Positions 40,755 through 49,058 of a stretch of DNA of 64,000 bases are shown here, piece after piece. The stretch covers positions 168,884-232,883 of the forward strand of contig NZ_VTOX01000009.1 of assembly GCF_012184415.1 (NCBI RefSeq), in the 5' to 3' direction. Made by a program: the position numbers and the translations under genes. How positions within the stretch are numbered: the stretch's first letter is position 1; every line of letters begins with the position of its first letter. The stretch comes from Ramlibacter lithotrophicus (lineage in GTDB: Bacteria > Pseudomonadota > Gammaproteobacteria > Burkholderiales > Burkholderiaceae_C). A model generated the notes under the pieces. That model worked only from the letters and a program-made list of their open reading frames with translations. It made no database searches and was not told where the DNA came from.

Positions 40755-41612
40755 TCAGTGCGCGTCGTGCGCCTGGCCGAGGTACACCAGCGCCAGCATC
40801 ATGAACACGAAAGCCTGCAGCGTGATGATCAGGATGTGGAAGATGGCCCAGGCGGTGCCGGCGATGATGTGGCCGATCGCCAGGCCGATGCCGGTCGCGG
40901 ACAGCGACCAGGCGCCGCCCATCAGGGCGATCAGCAGGAAGATCAGTTCGCCGGCGTACATGTTGCCGAACAGTCGCATGCCGTGCGAGACGGTCTTGGC
41001 GATGAATTCGATGATCTGCATCGCGAAGTTCGGGATCCACAGCAGCGGGTGGGCGCCGAACGGCGCGGTGAACAGCTCGTGAACCCAGCCGCCGAGGCCC
41101 TTGATCTTGATGTTGTAGAACAGGGCGATCAGCAGCACCGACACCGACAGGCCCATGGTGATCGACAGGTCGGCCGTCGGCACGACGCGCAGGTACGCGT
41201 GATGCGGATCGCCGCCGGCGGCGCCGTAGACGCGCTCCCAGATCCAGGGCAGCAGGTCGACCGGCAGCAGGTCCATCGCGTTCAGCAGGAAGATCCAGAC
41301 GAACACCGTGAGCGCCAGCGGCGCAATGAACTTGCGGCTGTTGGCGTTGTGGACGATGCCCTTGGCCTGCGAATCGACCATCTCCACCAGGATCTCGACG
41401 GCCGCCTGGAAGCGGCCCGGCACGCCCGGCGTGGCCTTGCGCGCCGCCCGCCAGAACATCCAGCACATCAGGATGCCCAGCAGGATCGCGAAGAACAGCG
41501 AGTCGAAGTTGAAGACGGTGAAATCGACGACGTTGCTCGCCTTGTGGTTCTGCAGATGCGTCAGGTGGTGAACGATGTATTCACCAGCGGTCGGTCCGGT
41601 TTCAGCAGCCAT
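40755..41612 (-). CDS. atpB: ATP synthase Fo subunit a
   Basis: Fo stator subunit, 285 aa, with five to six helices. The essential Arg lies in the fourth conserved helix (FIAKTVSHGMRLFGNMYAGE; R near residue 208 precedes LFGNMYAG). DLLPVDLLPW near 128 and the C-terminal QAFVFMMLALVYLGQAHDAH are typical. Its ATG overlaps the end of atpI by 11 bp. Confidence 0.97.
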   Translation of the reverse strand: MAAETGPTAGEYIVHHLTHLQNHKASNVVDFTVFNFDSLFFAILLGILMCWMFWRAARKATPGVPGRFQAAVEILVEMVDSQAKGIVHNANSRKFIAPLALTVFVWIFLLNAMDLLPVDLLPWIWERVYGAAGGDPHHAYLRVVPTADLSITMGLSVSVLLIALFYNIKIKGLGGWVHELFTAPFGAHPLLWIPNFAMQIIEFIAKTVSHGMRLFGNMYAGELIFLLIALMGGAWSLSATGIGLAIGHIIAGTAWAIFHILIITLQAFVFMMLALVYLGQAHDAH

Positions 41613-42126
41613 GTTTCTTCAGCTCAGTTTCTTGACGTTGGCGCGGCTTGAAAGCCAGCGCGACCCAGTACACCTTCATCGTGAGCACCAGCCCGACCAG
41701 CAATGCCGGCCAGCTCAGTTGCGCCACCAGCCTCGGCGCCGCCGCCATCAGGGCGATCGACGAGGCGATCTTGACCATCTCCCACACCATGAACCCGAAG
41801 GCCGCGGTGCCAGCATTCAGCGACGCGAACCGCCCGGTCAGGCCCCGCGCAAAAATGGCCGCGGGGATCACCACGGCCAGCGCGCCATACCCGGCAGACC
41901 ATCCGACGTTTTGCCTCCCGGTGAGGCCCCACGCGACCAGGGCCACCACGAGCCCCACCGCGGCCTGCCCCGCCACGACCCACCACGGCGACACCGTGGG
42001 AATCTGTTCGCGCAGCTTTCGCGCCTCCTCGGCGGTGAGCGGCTTGAACGGGGGCTCTTCGTCGGTGGCTTCGGGCAGCGGAGCGACTCTTTTCCTGGAC
42101 TCCACTGTGCGTTCCCGAAATTTCAC
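41602..42126 (-). CDS. atpI: ATP synthase subunit I-like protein
   Basis: A 174-aa AtpI-like membrane protein at the head of the atp operon; AtpI helps c-ring assembly. GTG 42126 is favoured by AGGAG 5 nt upstream; an in-frame ATG at 42192 would extend it by 22 residues. An N-terminal acidic region (about 1-50) is followed by four hydrophobic helices (VAGQAAVGLVVALVAWGL, ALAVVIPAAIFARGL and later). Divergent from the aminotransferase gene, with 117 bp between. Confidence 0.85.
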   Translation of the reverse strand: MKFRERTVESRKRVAPLPEATDEEPPFKPLTAEEARKLREQIPTVSPWWVVAGQAAVGLVVALVAWGLTGRQNVGWSAGYGALAVVIPAAIFARGLTGRFASLNAGTAAFGFMVWEMVKIASSIALMAAAPRLVAQLSWPALLVGLVLTMKVYWVALAFKPRQRQETELKKHGC

Positions 42127-42230
42127 AAAGCTCCTGATTATAAGAAGAAACCCGCGGGTCCCGACCAAAGTCGAGCTCACTGGTTTCGTCATGGGTGTAT
42201 TGCGCCTGGGTGAGGCGACCGCGGGGCGAC

Positions 42231-42236
42231 GACAAT
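42231..42236 (+). promoter_or_regulatory. candidate -10 (GACAAT) seven nt before the start codon
   Basis: GACAAT ends 7 nt before ATG 42244 of the aminotransferase gene, where no Shine-Dalgarno is present. It fits a leaderless transcript. No clear -35 is seen. Confidence 0.3.
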
Positions 42237-42243
42237 TGGCACC

Positions 42244-43131
42244 ATGAACCTCTCCGAACTCCCCGACCTGCCCTGCTTCCTCAACGGCGAATTCAGCAGC
42301 GTGCGCACCGCCAAGGTGAGCGTGATGGACCGCGGCTTCGTCTTCGGCGACGGCGTGTACGAAGTGGCGCCGCTGTACCGCGGCCGGCCCTTCCGGTTCG
42401 CCGAGCACATGGCGCGGCTGGACCGCAGCCTCGCCGAACTGCGCATTCCCAACCCGCGCAGCCGCGAGCAGTGGCGCGAACTGGTGGACCGGCTGGTGGC
42501 CGAACATGCGCGCATGGCCGGCACGCGCGCGGAGGACTACGACCAGATCGTGTACATCCAGGTCACGCGCGGCGTCGCCATGCGCGACCACGTGATGATC
42601 CCGGGCCTGGAGCCGACGGTGTTCGCCTTCGTCAACCGCATGAGCCCGCCCTCGGGCGAGGAGCGCGAGCAAGGCGTAGCCTGCGTCACGGCCGACGACT
42701 TCCGCTGGAAGAAGGCGCACATCAAGAGCATCAGCCTGGCCGGCGCAGTGTTCGCGCGGCAGATCAGTGCCGACGTGGGCGGCTACGAGACCGTGATGTT
42801 CCGCGACGGCTTCCTCAGCGAAGGGGCCGCCGCCAACGTGTGGGTGGTCAGGGACGGCAAGGTACTGGGCGCGCCCCGGGACAACCTGGTGCTCGAGGGC
42901 ATCCGCTACGGGCTGATCGAAATGCTGTGCCGCGACGCCGGCATCCCTTACGAACTGCGCCGGGTGTCGCGCGAGGAAGTGCTGACCGCCGACGAGCTGA
43001 TGCTGTCGAGCGCGACCAAGGAGGTCCTGCCGATCACCCGCCTGGACGACAAGCCGGTTGGAAACGGCAAGCCCGGTCCCATCTACGAGAAGTTGTACGC
43101 TGGCTACCAGCGCGCCAAGCAGAACTCCTGA
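42244..43131 (+). CDS. dat: D-amino acid aminotransferase-like class IV PLP enzyme
   Basis: Class IV aminotransferase, 295 aa. [15 protein letters not shown] near residue 30 is the class IV N-terminal motif. The PLP Lys is in [12 protein letters not shown] near 160, and [11 protein letters not shown] near 196 and the cofactor-phosphate region follow. It resembles D-alanine aminotransferase more than IlvE or PabC, but substrate class cannot be fixed by eye. It is followed 2 bp later by the DUF493 gene and then lipB and lipA, a common Burkholderiales order. Confidence 0.88.
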   Translation: MNLSELPDLPCFLNGEFSSVRTAKVSVMDRGFVFGDGVYEVAPLYRGRPFRFAEHMARLDRSLAELRIPNPRSREQWRELVDRLVAEHARMAGTRAEDYDQIVYIQVTRGVAMRDHVMIPGLEPTVFAFVNRMSPPSGEEREQGVACVTADDFRWKKAHIKSISLAGAVFARQISADVGGYETVMFRDGFLSEGAAANVWVVRDGKVLGAPRDNLVLEGIRYGLIEMLCRDAGIPYELRRVSREEVLTADELMLSSATKEVLPITRLDDKPVGNGKPGPIYEKLYAGYQRAKQNS

Positions 43132-43133
43132 GC

Positions 43134-43427
43134 ATGCCAACTCCCTTTCCCGGTCCGGGCCAGGCCCGCAGCGAATCGCTGATCGAATACCCGTCTTCCT
43201 TCCCCATCAAGGTGATGGGCGCGAAGGTCGACGGCTTCGTCGAGGCCGTCACCGCCATCGCGCGGCAGTTCGACCCGACGTTCGACCCCGCGACCGTCGA
43301 GCTGCGCGACAGCAAGGCCGGCAACTACCTGGGCATCACGATCACCATCACCGCGACCAGCCGCGAGCAGCTCGACGAGCTGTACCGCACGCTGTCGACC
43401 CACCCGATGGTCAAGATCGTCCTGTGA
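43134..43427 (+). CDS. DUF493 (YbeD-like) protein
   Basis: A 97-aa ferredoxin-like-fold protein of the YbeD/DUF493 family. [15 protein letters not shown] and the C-terminal [15 protein letters not shown] are typical. In enterics ybeD lies between dacA and lipB, and it is thought to have a regulatory role linked to lipoate attachment. Here too it lies immediately before lipB, its stop codon overlapping the lipB ATG by one base (TGATG). Confidence 0.92.
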   Translation: MPTPFPGPGQARSESLIEYPSSFPIKVMGAKVDGFVEAVTAIARQFDPTFDPATVELRDSKAGNYLGITITITATSREQLDELYRTLSTHPMVKIVL

Positions 43428-44188
43428 TGCGCGTCGAGCTGCGCGGCCGGATCGGGTACGAAGCCGCGTACGCCGCGATGCAGGCCTTCACGGCCGCGCG
43501 CACCCCCGGCACGCCCGACGAGCTCTGGCTGTGCGAGCACCCGCCGGTGTTCACCCAGGGCATCGCGGGCCGGCCCGATCACCTGCTGGCGCCGGGCGAC
43601 ATCCCGGTGGTGGCCACCAACCGCGGCGGCCAGGTGACGTACCACGGGCCGGGGCAGGTGGTGGCCTATCCGATGGTCGACCTGCAACGTGCGGGCTACT
43701 TCATCAAGGAATACGTGTACCGGCTGGAGGAGGCCGTGCTGCGCACCTTGCGCCGCTACGGCGTGACCGGGCACCGGATCGCCGGCGCGCCCGGGATCTA
43801 CGTGCGGGTGGACGATCCGTTTTCGCATGCGCGGCTGCCCTCACGCGGCTTGCCCTCACCCCACCCCTCTCCCGCAGGCGGGAGAGGGAGCAACGCGGAA
43901 CCCCCTCTCCCGCTTGCGGGAGAGGGCGGGGGTGAGGGTGTCTTCACCGGCCTCGGCAAGATCGCCGCCCTCGGCGTGAAGGTGAGCCGCCACTGCACGT
44001 ACCACGGCGTGGCGCTCAACGTGGCCATGGACCTGGAACCCTTCGAGCGGATCAACCCCTGCGGTTATCAGGGCTTGCGGACGGTCGATCTTTCTACAAT
44101 CGGGGTTTCCACCACCTGGAACGAGGCCGCCCAGGCTCTGGGCCAGGAGCTCAGCGCCCTGCTGGCGCCTCGACGAGATCCCGAATGA
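43427..44188 (+). CDS. lipB: lipoyl(octanoyl) transferase with repeat-derived insert
   Basis: Transfers octanoate from acyl carrier protein to lipoyl domains, 253 aa, against about 210-230 for most relatives. Motifs: [14 protein letters not shown] near residue 36, [13 protein letters not shown] near 67, catalytic Lys178 in LGKIAALG and catalytic Cys190 in SRHCTYHG. All catalytic residues are kept, so it is probably active. Residues about 143-171, just before the catalytic Lys, are encoded by a palindromic repeat pair (43853-43938) and read [10 protein letters not shown]...[10 protein letters not shown], a low-complexity insert in a loop that is naturally variable in the family. The 3' end overlaps lipA by 4 bp. 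Confidence 0.95.
   Translation: MRVELRGRIGYEAAYAAMQAFTAARTPGTPDELWLCEHPPVFTQGIAGRPDHLLAPGDIPVVATNRGGQVTYHGPGQVVAYPMVDLQRAGYFIKEYVYRLEEAVLRTLRRYGVTGHRIAGAPGIYVRVDDPFSHARLPSRGLPSPHPSPAGGRGSNAEPPLPLAGEGGGEGVFTGLGKIAALGVKVSRHCTYHGVALNVAMDLEPFERINPCGYQGLRTVDLSTIGVSTTWNEAAQALGQELSALLAPRRDPE
43853..43938. repeat. REP-like paired palindrome inside lipB
   Basis: Two near-identical hairpins occur here: 43865-43875 with 43878-43888 (11-bp stem, AG loop) and 43903-43913 with 43916-43926 (the same 11-bp stem, TT loop). They are enclosed by an outer inverted repeat, 43853-43862 with 43929-43938. The form (CCCTCTCCCGC/GCGGGAGAGGG) is that of widespread extragenic palindromes in proteobacteria. It is unusual in being translated, without a stop or frameshift. 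Only one copy is in this window. Confidence 0.88.
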
Positions 44189-45180
44189 CCAACGACGTCG
44201 TGCGCGAGGCGCAATCCACCGAGAACTACCGCGCCGAGGCGAAGCAGAAGGCGGCCGCCAAGCTCTCCCGCATCCCGGTGAAGGTGCAGCCGGGCGAGGT
44301 GCTGAGAAAGCCGGAGTGGATCCGCGTGCGCGCCGGCTCGCCGAGCACCCGCTTCTACGAGATCAAGCAGATCCTGCGCGAGAGCAACCTCGTCACCGTG
44401 TGCGAGGAAGCCTCCTGCCCCAACATCGGCGAATGCTTCGGCCACGGCACGGCCACGTTCATGATCATGGGCGACAAGTGCACGCGCCGCTGCCCGTTCT
44501 GCGACGTCGGCCACGGTCGCCCGGATCCGCTGGACGCGAACGAGCCCGAGAACCTCGCCCGCACCATCGCCCGGCTGAAGCTGAAGTACGTCGTCATCAC
44601 GTCGGTGGACCGCGACGACCTGCGCGACGGCGGGGCCCAGCACTTCGTCGACTGCATCCGCAGGACGCGCGAGCTTTCTCCGGGGACGAAGATCGAGGTG
44701 CTGACGCCCGACTTCCGCGGCCGCGACGACCGCGCGCTGCAGATCCTCACGGCGGCGCCGCCGGACGTGATGAACCACAACCTCGAGACCGTCCCGCGCC
44801 TGTACCGCGAGGCGCGCCCCGGCAGCGATTACCAGTTCAGCCTGAACCTGCTCAAGAAGTTCAAGGCCCTGCATCCCGGCGTGCCGACCAAGAGCGGCCT
44901 GATGGTGGGCCTGGGCGAAACCGACGACGAGATCATCGAGGTGATGCGCGACATGCGTGCCCACGGCATCGAGATGCTCACGATCGGCCAGTACCTGGCG
45001 CCCTCGACGTCGCACCTGCCGGTGCGGCGCTACGTGCACCCCGACACCTTCAGGATGTTCGAGGCCAAGGCGTACGAACTCGGCTTCAGCCACGCCGCGG
45101 TGGGTGCGATGGTGCGTTCCAGCTATCACGCCGACCGGCAGGCGCAGGCAGCCGGCGTCGCCGGCACCGGCAAGCCCTGA
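44185..45180 (+). CDS. lipA: lipoyl synthase
   Basis: Radical-SAM enzyme, 331 aa, inserting two sulfurs into octanoyl chains. The auxiliary cluster motif C-x4-C-x5-C is in [12 protein letters not shown] near residue 73, the radical-SAM CxxxCxxC is CTRRCPFC near 99, and the C-terminal RSSYHAD (near 312) has the auxiliary-cluster Ser ligand. The ATG overlaps the lipB stop (ATGA), so the two steps of lipoate synthesis are coupled. Confidence 0.98.
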   Translation: MTNDVVREAQSTENYRAEAKQKAAAKLSRIPVKVQPGEVLRKPEWIRVRAGSPSTRFYEIKQILRESNLVTVCEEASCPNIGECFGHGTATFMIMGDKCTRRCPFCDVGHGRPDPLDANEPENLARTIARLKLKYVVITSVDRDDLRDGGAQHFVDCIRRTRELSPGTKIEVLTPDFRGRDDRALQILTAAPPDVMNHNLETVPRLYREARPGSDYQFSLNLLKKFKALHPGVPTKSGLMVGLGETDDEIIEVMRDMRAHGIEMLTIGQYLAPSTSHLPVRRYVHPDTFRMFEAKAYELGFSHAAVGAMVRSSYHADRQAQAAGVAGTGKP

Positions 45181-45190
45181 GCGGCGGCCA

Positions 45191-46129
45191 TCAAACGGTC
45201 GCGACCTGCGCCTTCGGCAGCGGCGCCGCGCCAGCCGCGAGGCCAGCGTCCTGGGCGATGTCTTCCGCCGCGCCTGACCACCTGCCCACGATCGCCGGCC
45301 GCGGGTCGCCGTCGGCAAAGAGGCCGAACACCGTCGCCCCCGGCGCCGGCGTACCGCGCAACACCACCTCCGACCCGTAGAACACCGGCCCCTTCAGCCA
45401 CGCATCCAGCCGCTGCGGGGCGTCGGGATCGAGCGCCGGCAGCCGCGCGAGGGACTGGCCGAGCACCAGCTGCGGGTGATGGAAGGCGCGGCGGAAGCCG
45501 GACAGCCGCGCGTACGGCGTCCAGAGGTGGATGCCGTTGTAGTCTCCGGTGAGCCGGCCGAACCGCAAGCCGACGCCGTCGGCAGTGCGCCACCGGGCAA
45601 GCTCCTGCTCGCCCGTGGCGGGAGCCCGAGCCAGCGGCGACGCCGCCCCCGCTTCGCCGAAACGCCCCCGGTAGTAGAAGGTGGCGATGCTCTCCCAGGC
45701 CGTGCGGTCCTGGAGCCGGGCCGTCGTGCGCAGGTCGACTTCGATTCCCTTGTCCAGCACCCGGTGGCCGGCGGCCCGCGTCTCCAGTTCGAGCACCTCC
45801 CCCACCATGACCGGCCGGTGCTGCACGAGGTGGTTGCGCACCTGCAGCGCACGCCAGATCGGCAACGGCCAGTCACGGTGCGTCAGCAGCGCCATCAACA
45901 GGCGGAAACCGACGGTGTGCAGGTAGAGCACGGGAACACGGCCGCTCGCCGCCAGCCCGGTGAGCGTCGCGAATCGCGCGACTTCGTCCCGTTCGATCCG
46001 CATCCCATGCCAGACGAAGCGCAACGGCGGCAGCGCCGCCACCCGATCCGGCGGCGCGGCGCGGTGCAAGGCACCGGTCATGTAGGCAAGCGCCGAAGGG
46101 CGGCGCTGAAACTCCACGATGGTCGACAT
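45191..46129 (-). CDS. MaoC-like double-hotdog protein
   Basis: A 312-aa protein with two hotdog-fold halves. The C-terminal half has a MaoC-type hydratase segment, FGRLTGDYNGIHLWTPYARL, near residue 200, where the D-x-N/x-I-H pattern marks the catalytic Asp/His. The N-terminal half is degenerate (VRNHLVQHRPVMVGEVLEL). It is therefore probably an enoyl- or hydroxyacyl-CoA/ACP hydratase-like enzyme. ATG 46129 is supported by GAGGAGG upstream. Convergent with lipA and divergent from the EamA exporter. Confidence 0.75.
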   Translation of the reverse strand: MSTIVEFQRRPSALAYMTGALHRAAPPDRVAALPPLRFVWHGMRIERDEVARFATLTGLAASGRVPVLYLHTVGFRLLMALLTHRDWPLPIWRALQVRNHLVQHRPVMVGEVLELETRAAGHRVLDKGIEVDLRTTARLQDRTAWESIATFYYRGRFGEAGAASPLARAPATGEQELARWRTADGVGLRFGRLTGDYNGIHLWTPYARLSGFRRAFHHPQLVLGQSLARLPALDPDAPQRLDAWLKGPVFYGSEVVLRGTPAPGATVFGLFADGDPRPAIVGRWSGAAEDIAQDAGLAAGAAPLPKAQVATV

Positions 46130-46264
46130 GGGCGCCCTCCTCCTCGTGCGCGCCGCGACACCCGCCGCCGGCGCAGGCATGCATGGTGCAGCGCACCGCC
46201 GGCCGGGAGCAAGCGCGGATGGTTGCGAAGGTGACTCGGGAAGCCGCACCCGCGTCGCGCGCCG

Positions 46265-46270
46265 CTAAGC
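46265..46270 (+). promoter_or_regulatory. candidate -10 (TAAGCT) before the EamA gene
   Basis: TAAGCT ends 7 nt before ATG 46278. CGGCGG directly before the ATG is not a clear Shine-Dalgarno. Weak evidence, listed because other genes in the window show the same spacing. Confidence 0.2.
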
Positions 46271-46277
46271 TCGGCGG

Positions 46278-47123
46278 ATGTCCGCCAACCTGTACGCGCT
46301 CGGCGCGATCGCACTCTGGGCGACGCTGGCCTCGCTCGGCGTCGCGCTGCAGCACGTGCCGCCTTTCCTGCTCACCGGCCTCGCGCTGCTGATCGGCAGC
46401 GTGCCGTCCTGGCCGCTGGCGCGCCACTGGCGCGTGCCGCTGCCGACGCTGGCCCTCGGGCTGTACGGCCTGTTCGGCTATCACCTGCTGCTGTTCATCG
46501 CCCTGCGTCACGCGCCGGCCGTGGAAGCCAACCTGGTGAACTACCTGTGGCCCCTGCTGATCGTCGTGCTGTCGCCGGTCGTGCTGCCCGGGCTGCGGCT
46601 GCGCCCGCTGCACGCGGCCGCGGCGCTGGCGGGCTTCGCCGGCGCGGCGGCCGCCATCCTCGGCTCCGGCCAGCGAACCGGTGGCGGGTGGTCCTGGGGC
46701 TTCCTGCCGGCGCTGGCCGCGGCGATCGTGTGGGCCACCTATTCCCTGCTGACGCGGCGCGTGCGGGCCTTCCCCACCGCGGCGATCGGCCTGTTCGGCG
46801 CCCTGTCGGGAGCGCTCTCCGTCGGCTGCCACTTCCTGTTCGAGCCTGCGGCGACGCTTCAGCCGCGCGACTGGGCCCTGGTCGCGGTCATGGGCCTGGG
46901 GCCGCTGGGCGGCGCGTTCTTCCTGTGGGACAGGGCCTTGAAGCTCGGCGATCCGCGCCAGATCGGCATCCTCAGCTACCTCACGCCACTCGTGTCGACG
47001 CTGCTGCTGATGCGGGTCACGGGGCGCTCGCCCGACTGGAGCATCGGGGTCGCGGCCACGCTGATCATCGGCGCGGCGATCCTGGGAGCGCGGGCGGCTC
47101 CTGGCCGGGCCGCGCGCGGCTGA
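46278..47123 (+). CDS. EamA/DMT-family exporter (YddG-like)
   Basis: Drug/metabolite transporter superfamily permease, 281 aa, with ten helices in two EamA repeats. The segment RHAPAVEANLVNYLWPLLIV near residue 76 is typical of YddG-type amino-acid exporters, and GPLGGAFFLWDRALKLGDPR near 215 marks the second repeat. Substrate is not certain; aromatic amino acids are the precedent for YddG. It is followed by a 113-bp gap before the sugar dehydrogenase gene. Confidence 0.88.
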   Translation: MSANLYALGAIALWATLASLGVALQHVPPFLLTGLALLIGSVPSWPLARHWRVPLPTLALGLYGLFGYHLLLFIALRHAPAVEANLVNYLWPLLIVVLSPVVLPGLRLRPLHAAAALAGFAGAAAAILGSGQRTGGGWSWGFLPALAAAIVWATYSLLTRRVRAFPTAAIGLFGALSGALSVGCHFLFEPAATLQPRDWALVAVMGLGPLGGAFFLWDRALKLGDPRQIGILSYLTPLVSTLLLMRVTGRSPDWSIGVAATLIIGAAILGARAAPGRAARG

Positions 47124-47236
47124 TTGCATGCGTCCAGGGCAAAAGACCTCAACCCGCCTCCTGGTGTAAACCCTTTGGTTTCGAAACGACGCCGCCCGCT
47201 AGCATGCAGCGCCGATTCACAACAAGGGAGGCATCC

Positions 47237-48466
47237 ATGATCAAGCGCCTGGGCTTGCTCGTTTCCGTCGCCGCGCTCGCCGCCGGCTGCGCACAGACAC
47301 CACCGACGGTTTCGGCCGCCGCCGCACCCGTGAGCGGCAACACGCCGGCCTGGCAGCAGGGCCGCGCCGCCGACATGGCTGGCTCCACGCTCGCCCCGCT
47401 GGCGGGCAAGCTGACGGTGACGCCGGCCCCGGACATCCCGCTGCACAACCTGAAGCTGCCGCCGGGCTTCAAGGCGGAGCTCTGGGCCACCGGCGCGCCC
47501 GGCGCTCGCGCGATGGCGCGCAGCCCGAGCGGCAAGATCTACGTCGGCACGCGCGGCATCGGCCGCGTCTACGAGATCGGCGACAACGGCGCCAGCCGCA
47601 CGGTCCGGATCGTCGCGGACAAGCTGACGCAGCCGGCGGTCACCTTCCACAACGGGTCGCTGTACGTGTTCGCCATCGACAAGGTGCTGCGCTACGACGG
47701 CATCGACGCCAATCCCGGCGTGCAGCCGGTGGACCTCACGGCGAAGTTCAACCTGCCGCCGGAGCAGCACCACAACTGGAAGTACGTGCGGTTCGGGCCC
47801 GATGGCAAGATCTACGTGCCGTTCGGCGCGCCCTGCAACATCTGCATCCCGGGCGAGCCGTATGCGCAGATCCGCCGCTACAACGCCGACGGCTCCGGCA
47901 TGGAGGTGATTGCGCGCGGCGTGCGCAACACCCAGGGCTTCGACTGGCACCCGGTCACGAAGGAGCTGTGGTTCAGCGACCATGGCCGTGACTGGATGGG
48001 AGACGACACGCCCGAGGACGAACTGAACCGGCTCTCGCGTCCCGGCCAGAACTTCGGCTTTCCGTACTGCCATGCCAACGGGGTTGCCGATCGCGACATC
48101 AGGAAGGGCAACGCCTGCGACGGCGTGACGCTGCCGGTCAAGACCATGGGCGGCCACGCCGCGGTCATGGGGGTGCACTTCTATACGGGCACCATGTTCC
48201 CGCCGGAGTATCGCAACGCCCTGCTGGTGGCGCGCAAGGGCTCCTGGAACCGCACCAGGAAGAACGGCTATGACGTGGTCGTGGTGCGCTCCAATCCGGA
48301 TGGCAGCAACGCACAGGTCACGCCGTTCGTGACCGGCTTCATGAACGAGCAGAACCAGTCGTTCTGGGGCCGCCCGGTCTACTTCCTGCAGCAGCCCGAC
48401 GGCTCGCTGCTCCTGTCCGACGAGCAGAACGGCGCCGTCTACCGCATCACGTATGCCGGGACCTGA
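47237..48466 (+). CDS. PQQ-type sugar dehydrogenase (sorbosone dehydrogenase-like) lipoprotein
   Basis: Predicted periplasmic quinoprotein of the soluble-GDH/sorbosone dehydrogenase fold, 409 aa. ATG 47237 follows AGGGAGG. A lipoprotein signal ends ALAAGCAQ with Cys near residue 19. The beta-propeller signatures are GKIYVGTRGIGRVYEI near 96, PPEQHHNWKYVRFGPDGKIY near 175 and RNTQGFDWHPVTKELWFSDHG near 230. Cys pairs (PCNICIPG, FPYCHANG) suggest disulphides. A dihaem cytochrome c gene overlaps its end by 14 bp and is a plausible electron acceptor. Confidence 0.88.
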   Translation: MIKRLGLLVSVAALAAGCAQTPPTVSAAAAPVSGNTPAWQQGRAADMAGSTLAPLAGKLTVTPAPDIPLHNLKLPPGFKAELWATGAPGARAMARSPSGKIYVGTRGIGRVYEIGDNGASRTVRIVADKLTQPAVTFHNGSLYVFAIDKVLRYDGIDANPGVQPVDLTAKFNLPPEQHHNWKYVRFGPDGKIYVPFGAPCNICIPGEPYAQIRRYNADGSGMEVIARGVRNTQGFDWHPVTKELWFSDHGRDWMGDDTPEDELNRLSRPGQNFGFPYCHANGVADRDIRKGNACDGVTLPVKTMGGHAAVMGVHFYTGTMFPPEYRNALLVARKGSWNRTRKNGYDVVVVRSNPDGSNAQVTPFVTGFMNEQNQSFWGRPVYFLQQPDGSLLLSDEQNGAVYRITYAGT

Positions 48467-49058
48467 CCCGGCCCGCGCCGCGGGCCGGAAGCTCGCGGCG
48501 GCGGCCCTGCTCTGCTTCGTCGCGAGCGCACCCGCGCAGCAACCGCCCCCGCAAGCGGCGGCCTGCGCGGCCTGCCATGGCCCGGGCGGCAACTCGCAGC
48601 AGCCGCTGGTGCCGTCGCTGGCGGGCCAGCCGAAGCTATTCATCGAGAACCAGCTGGTGCTCGTGCGCGAGGGGCTGCGCGAGATCCCGCCCATGAAGGG
48701 ACTGCTGGACGGCATGGCCGACGCCGAGCTGGTCGCGCTGGCGCAGTACTTCTCGGCGCAGAAACCCGTCAGGCCCGCGACCGGGCCACGCGATGCCGCG
48801 GCGTACGCGCGCGGCGAGGCGCTGTCGGCGAAGATGCATTGCGGCAGCTGCCACCTGCCGGATTACGCGGGGCGCGAGCAGATCCCGCGGCTGGCCGGGC
48901 AGCACGAGGCCTTCCTGCTGCAGTCGATGAAACAGTTGCGGGACCGTCCCGGCCCTGGACGCGACACGATCATGGCGGCGTCGCTGTACGGGCTGAAGGA
49001 CGCGGACCTCGCGGACCTCGCCCATTTCCTGGCCCACTTCGGCGCCTCAGGGTCCTAG
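48453..49058 (+). CDS. dihaem cytochrome c (c4-like)
   Basis: A 201-aa exported cytochrome with two c-type haem sites, CAACH near residue 38 and CGSCH near 130, in two similar domains as in cytochrome c4. The signal peptide is about residues 10-28. Axial Met candidates are in REIPPMKGLL and TIMAASLYGL. It overlaps the sugar dehydrogenase gene by 14 bp in another frame, indicating coupled expression, and probably takes electrons from it. Its end overlaps the convergent ptsI end by 12 bp. Confidence 0.9.
   Translation: MPGPDPARAAGRKLAAAALLCFVASAPAQQPPPQAAACAACHGPGGNSQQPLVPSLAGQPKLFIENQLVLVREGLREIPPMKGLLDGMADAELVALAQYFSAQKPVRPATGPRDAAAYARGEALSAKMHCGSCHLPDYAGREQIPRLAGQHEAFLLQSMKQLRDRPGPGRDTIMAASLYGLKDADLADLAHFLAHFGASGS

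Noticed and set aside
42131..42136. Perfect TATAAT on the minus strand before atpI
   Set aside because: It lies so close to the AGGAG and GTG that a transcript from it would lose the ribosome-binding site, and no -35 is present at 16-18 bp. Probably coincidental, or used only if translation starts elsewhere.
43853..43938. Insertion sequence or transposon scar in lipB
   Set aside because: No transposase, no target duplication visible, and the structure is a small REP-type palindrome pair.
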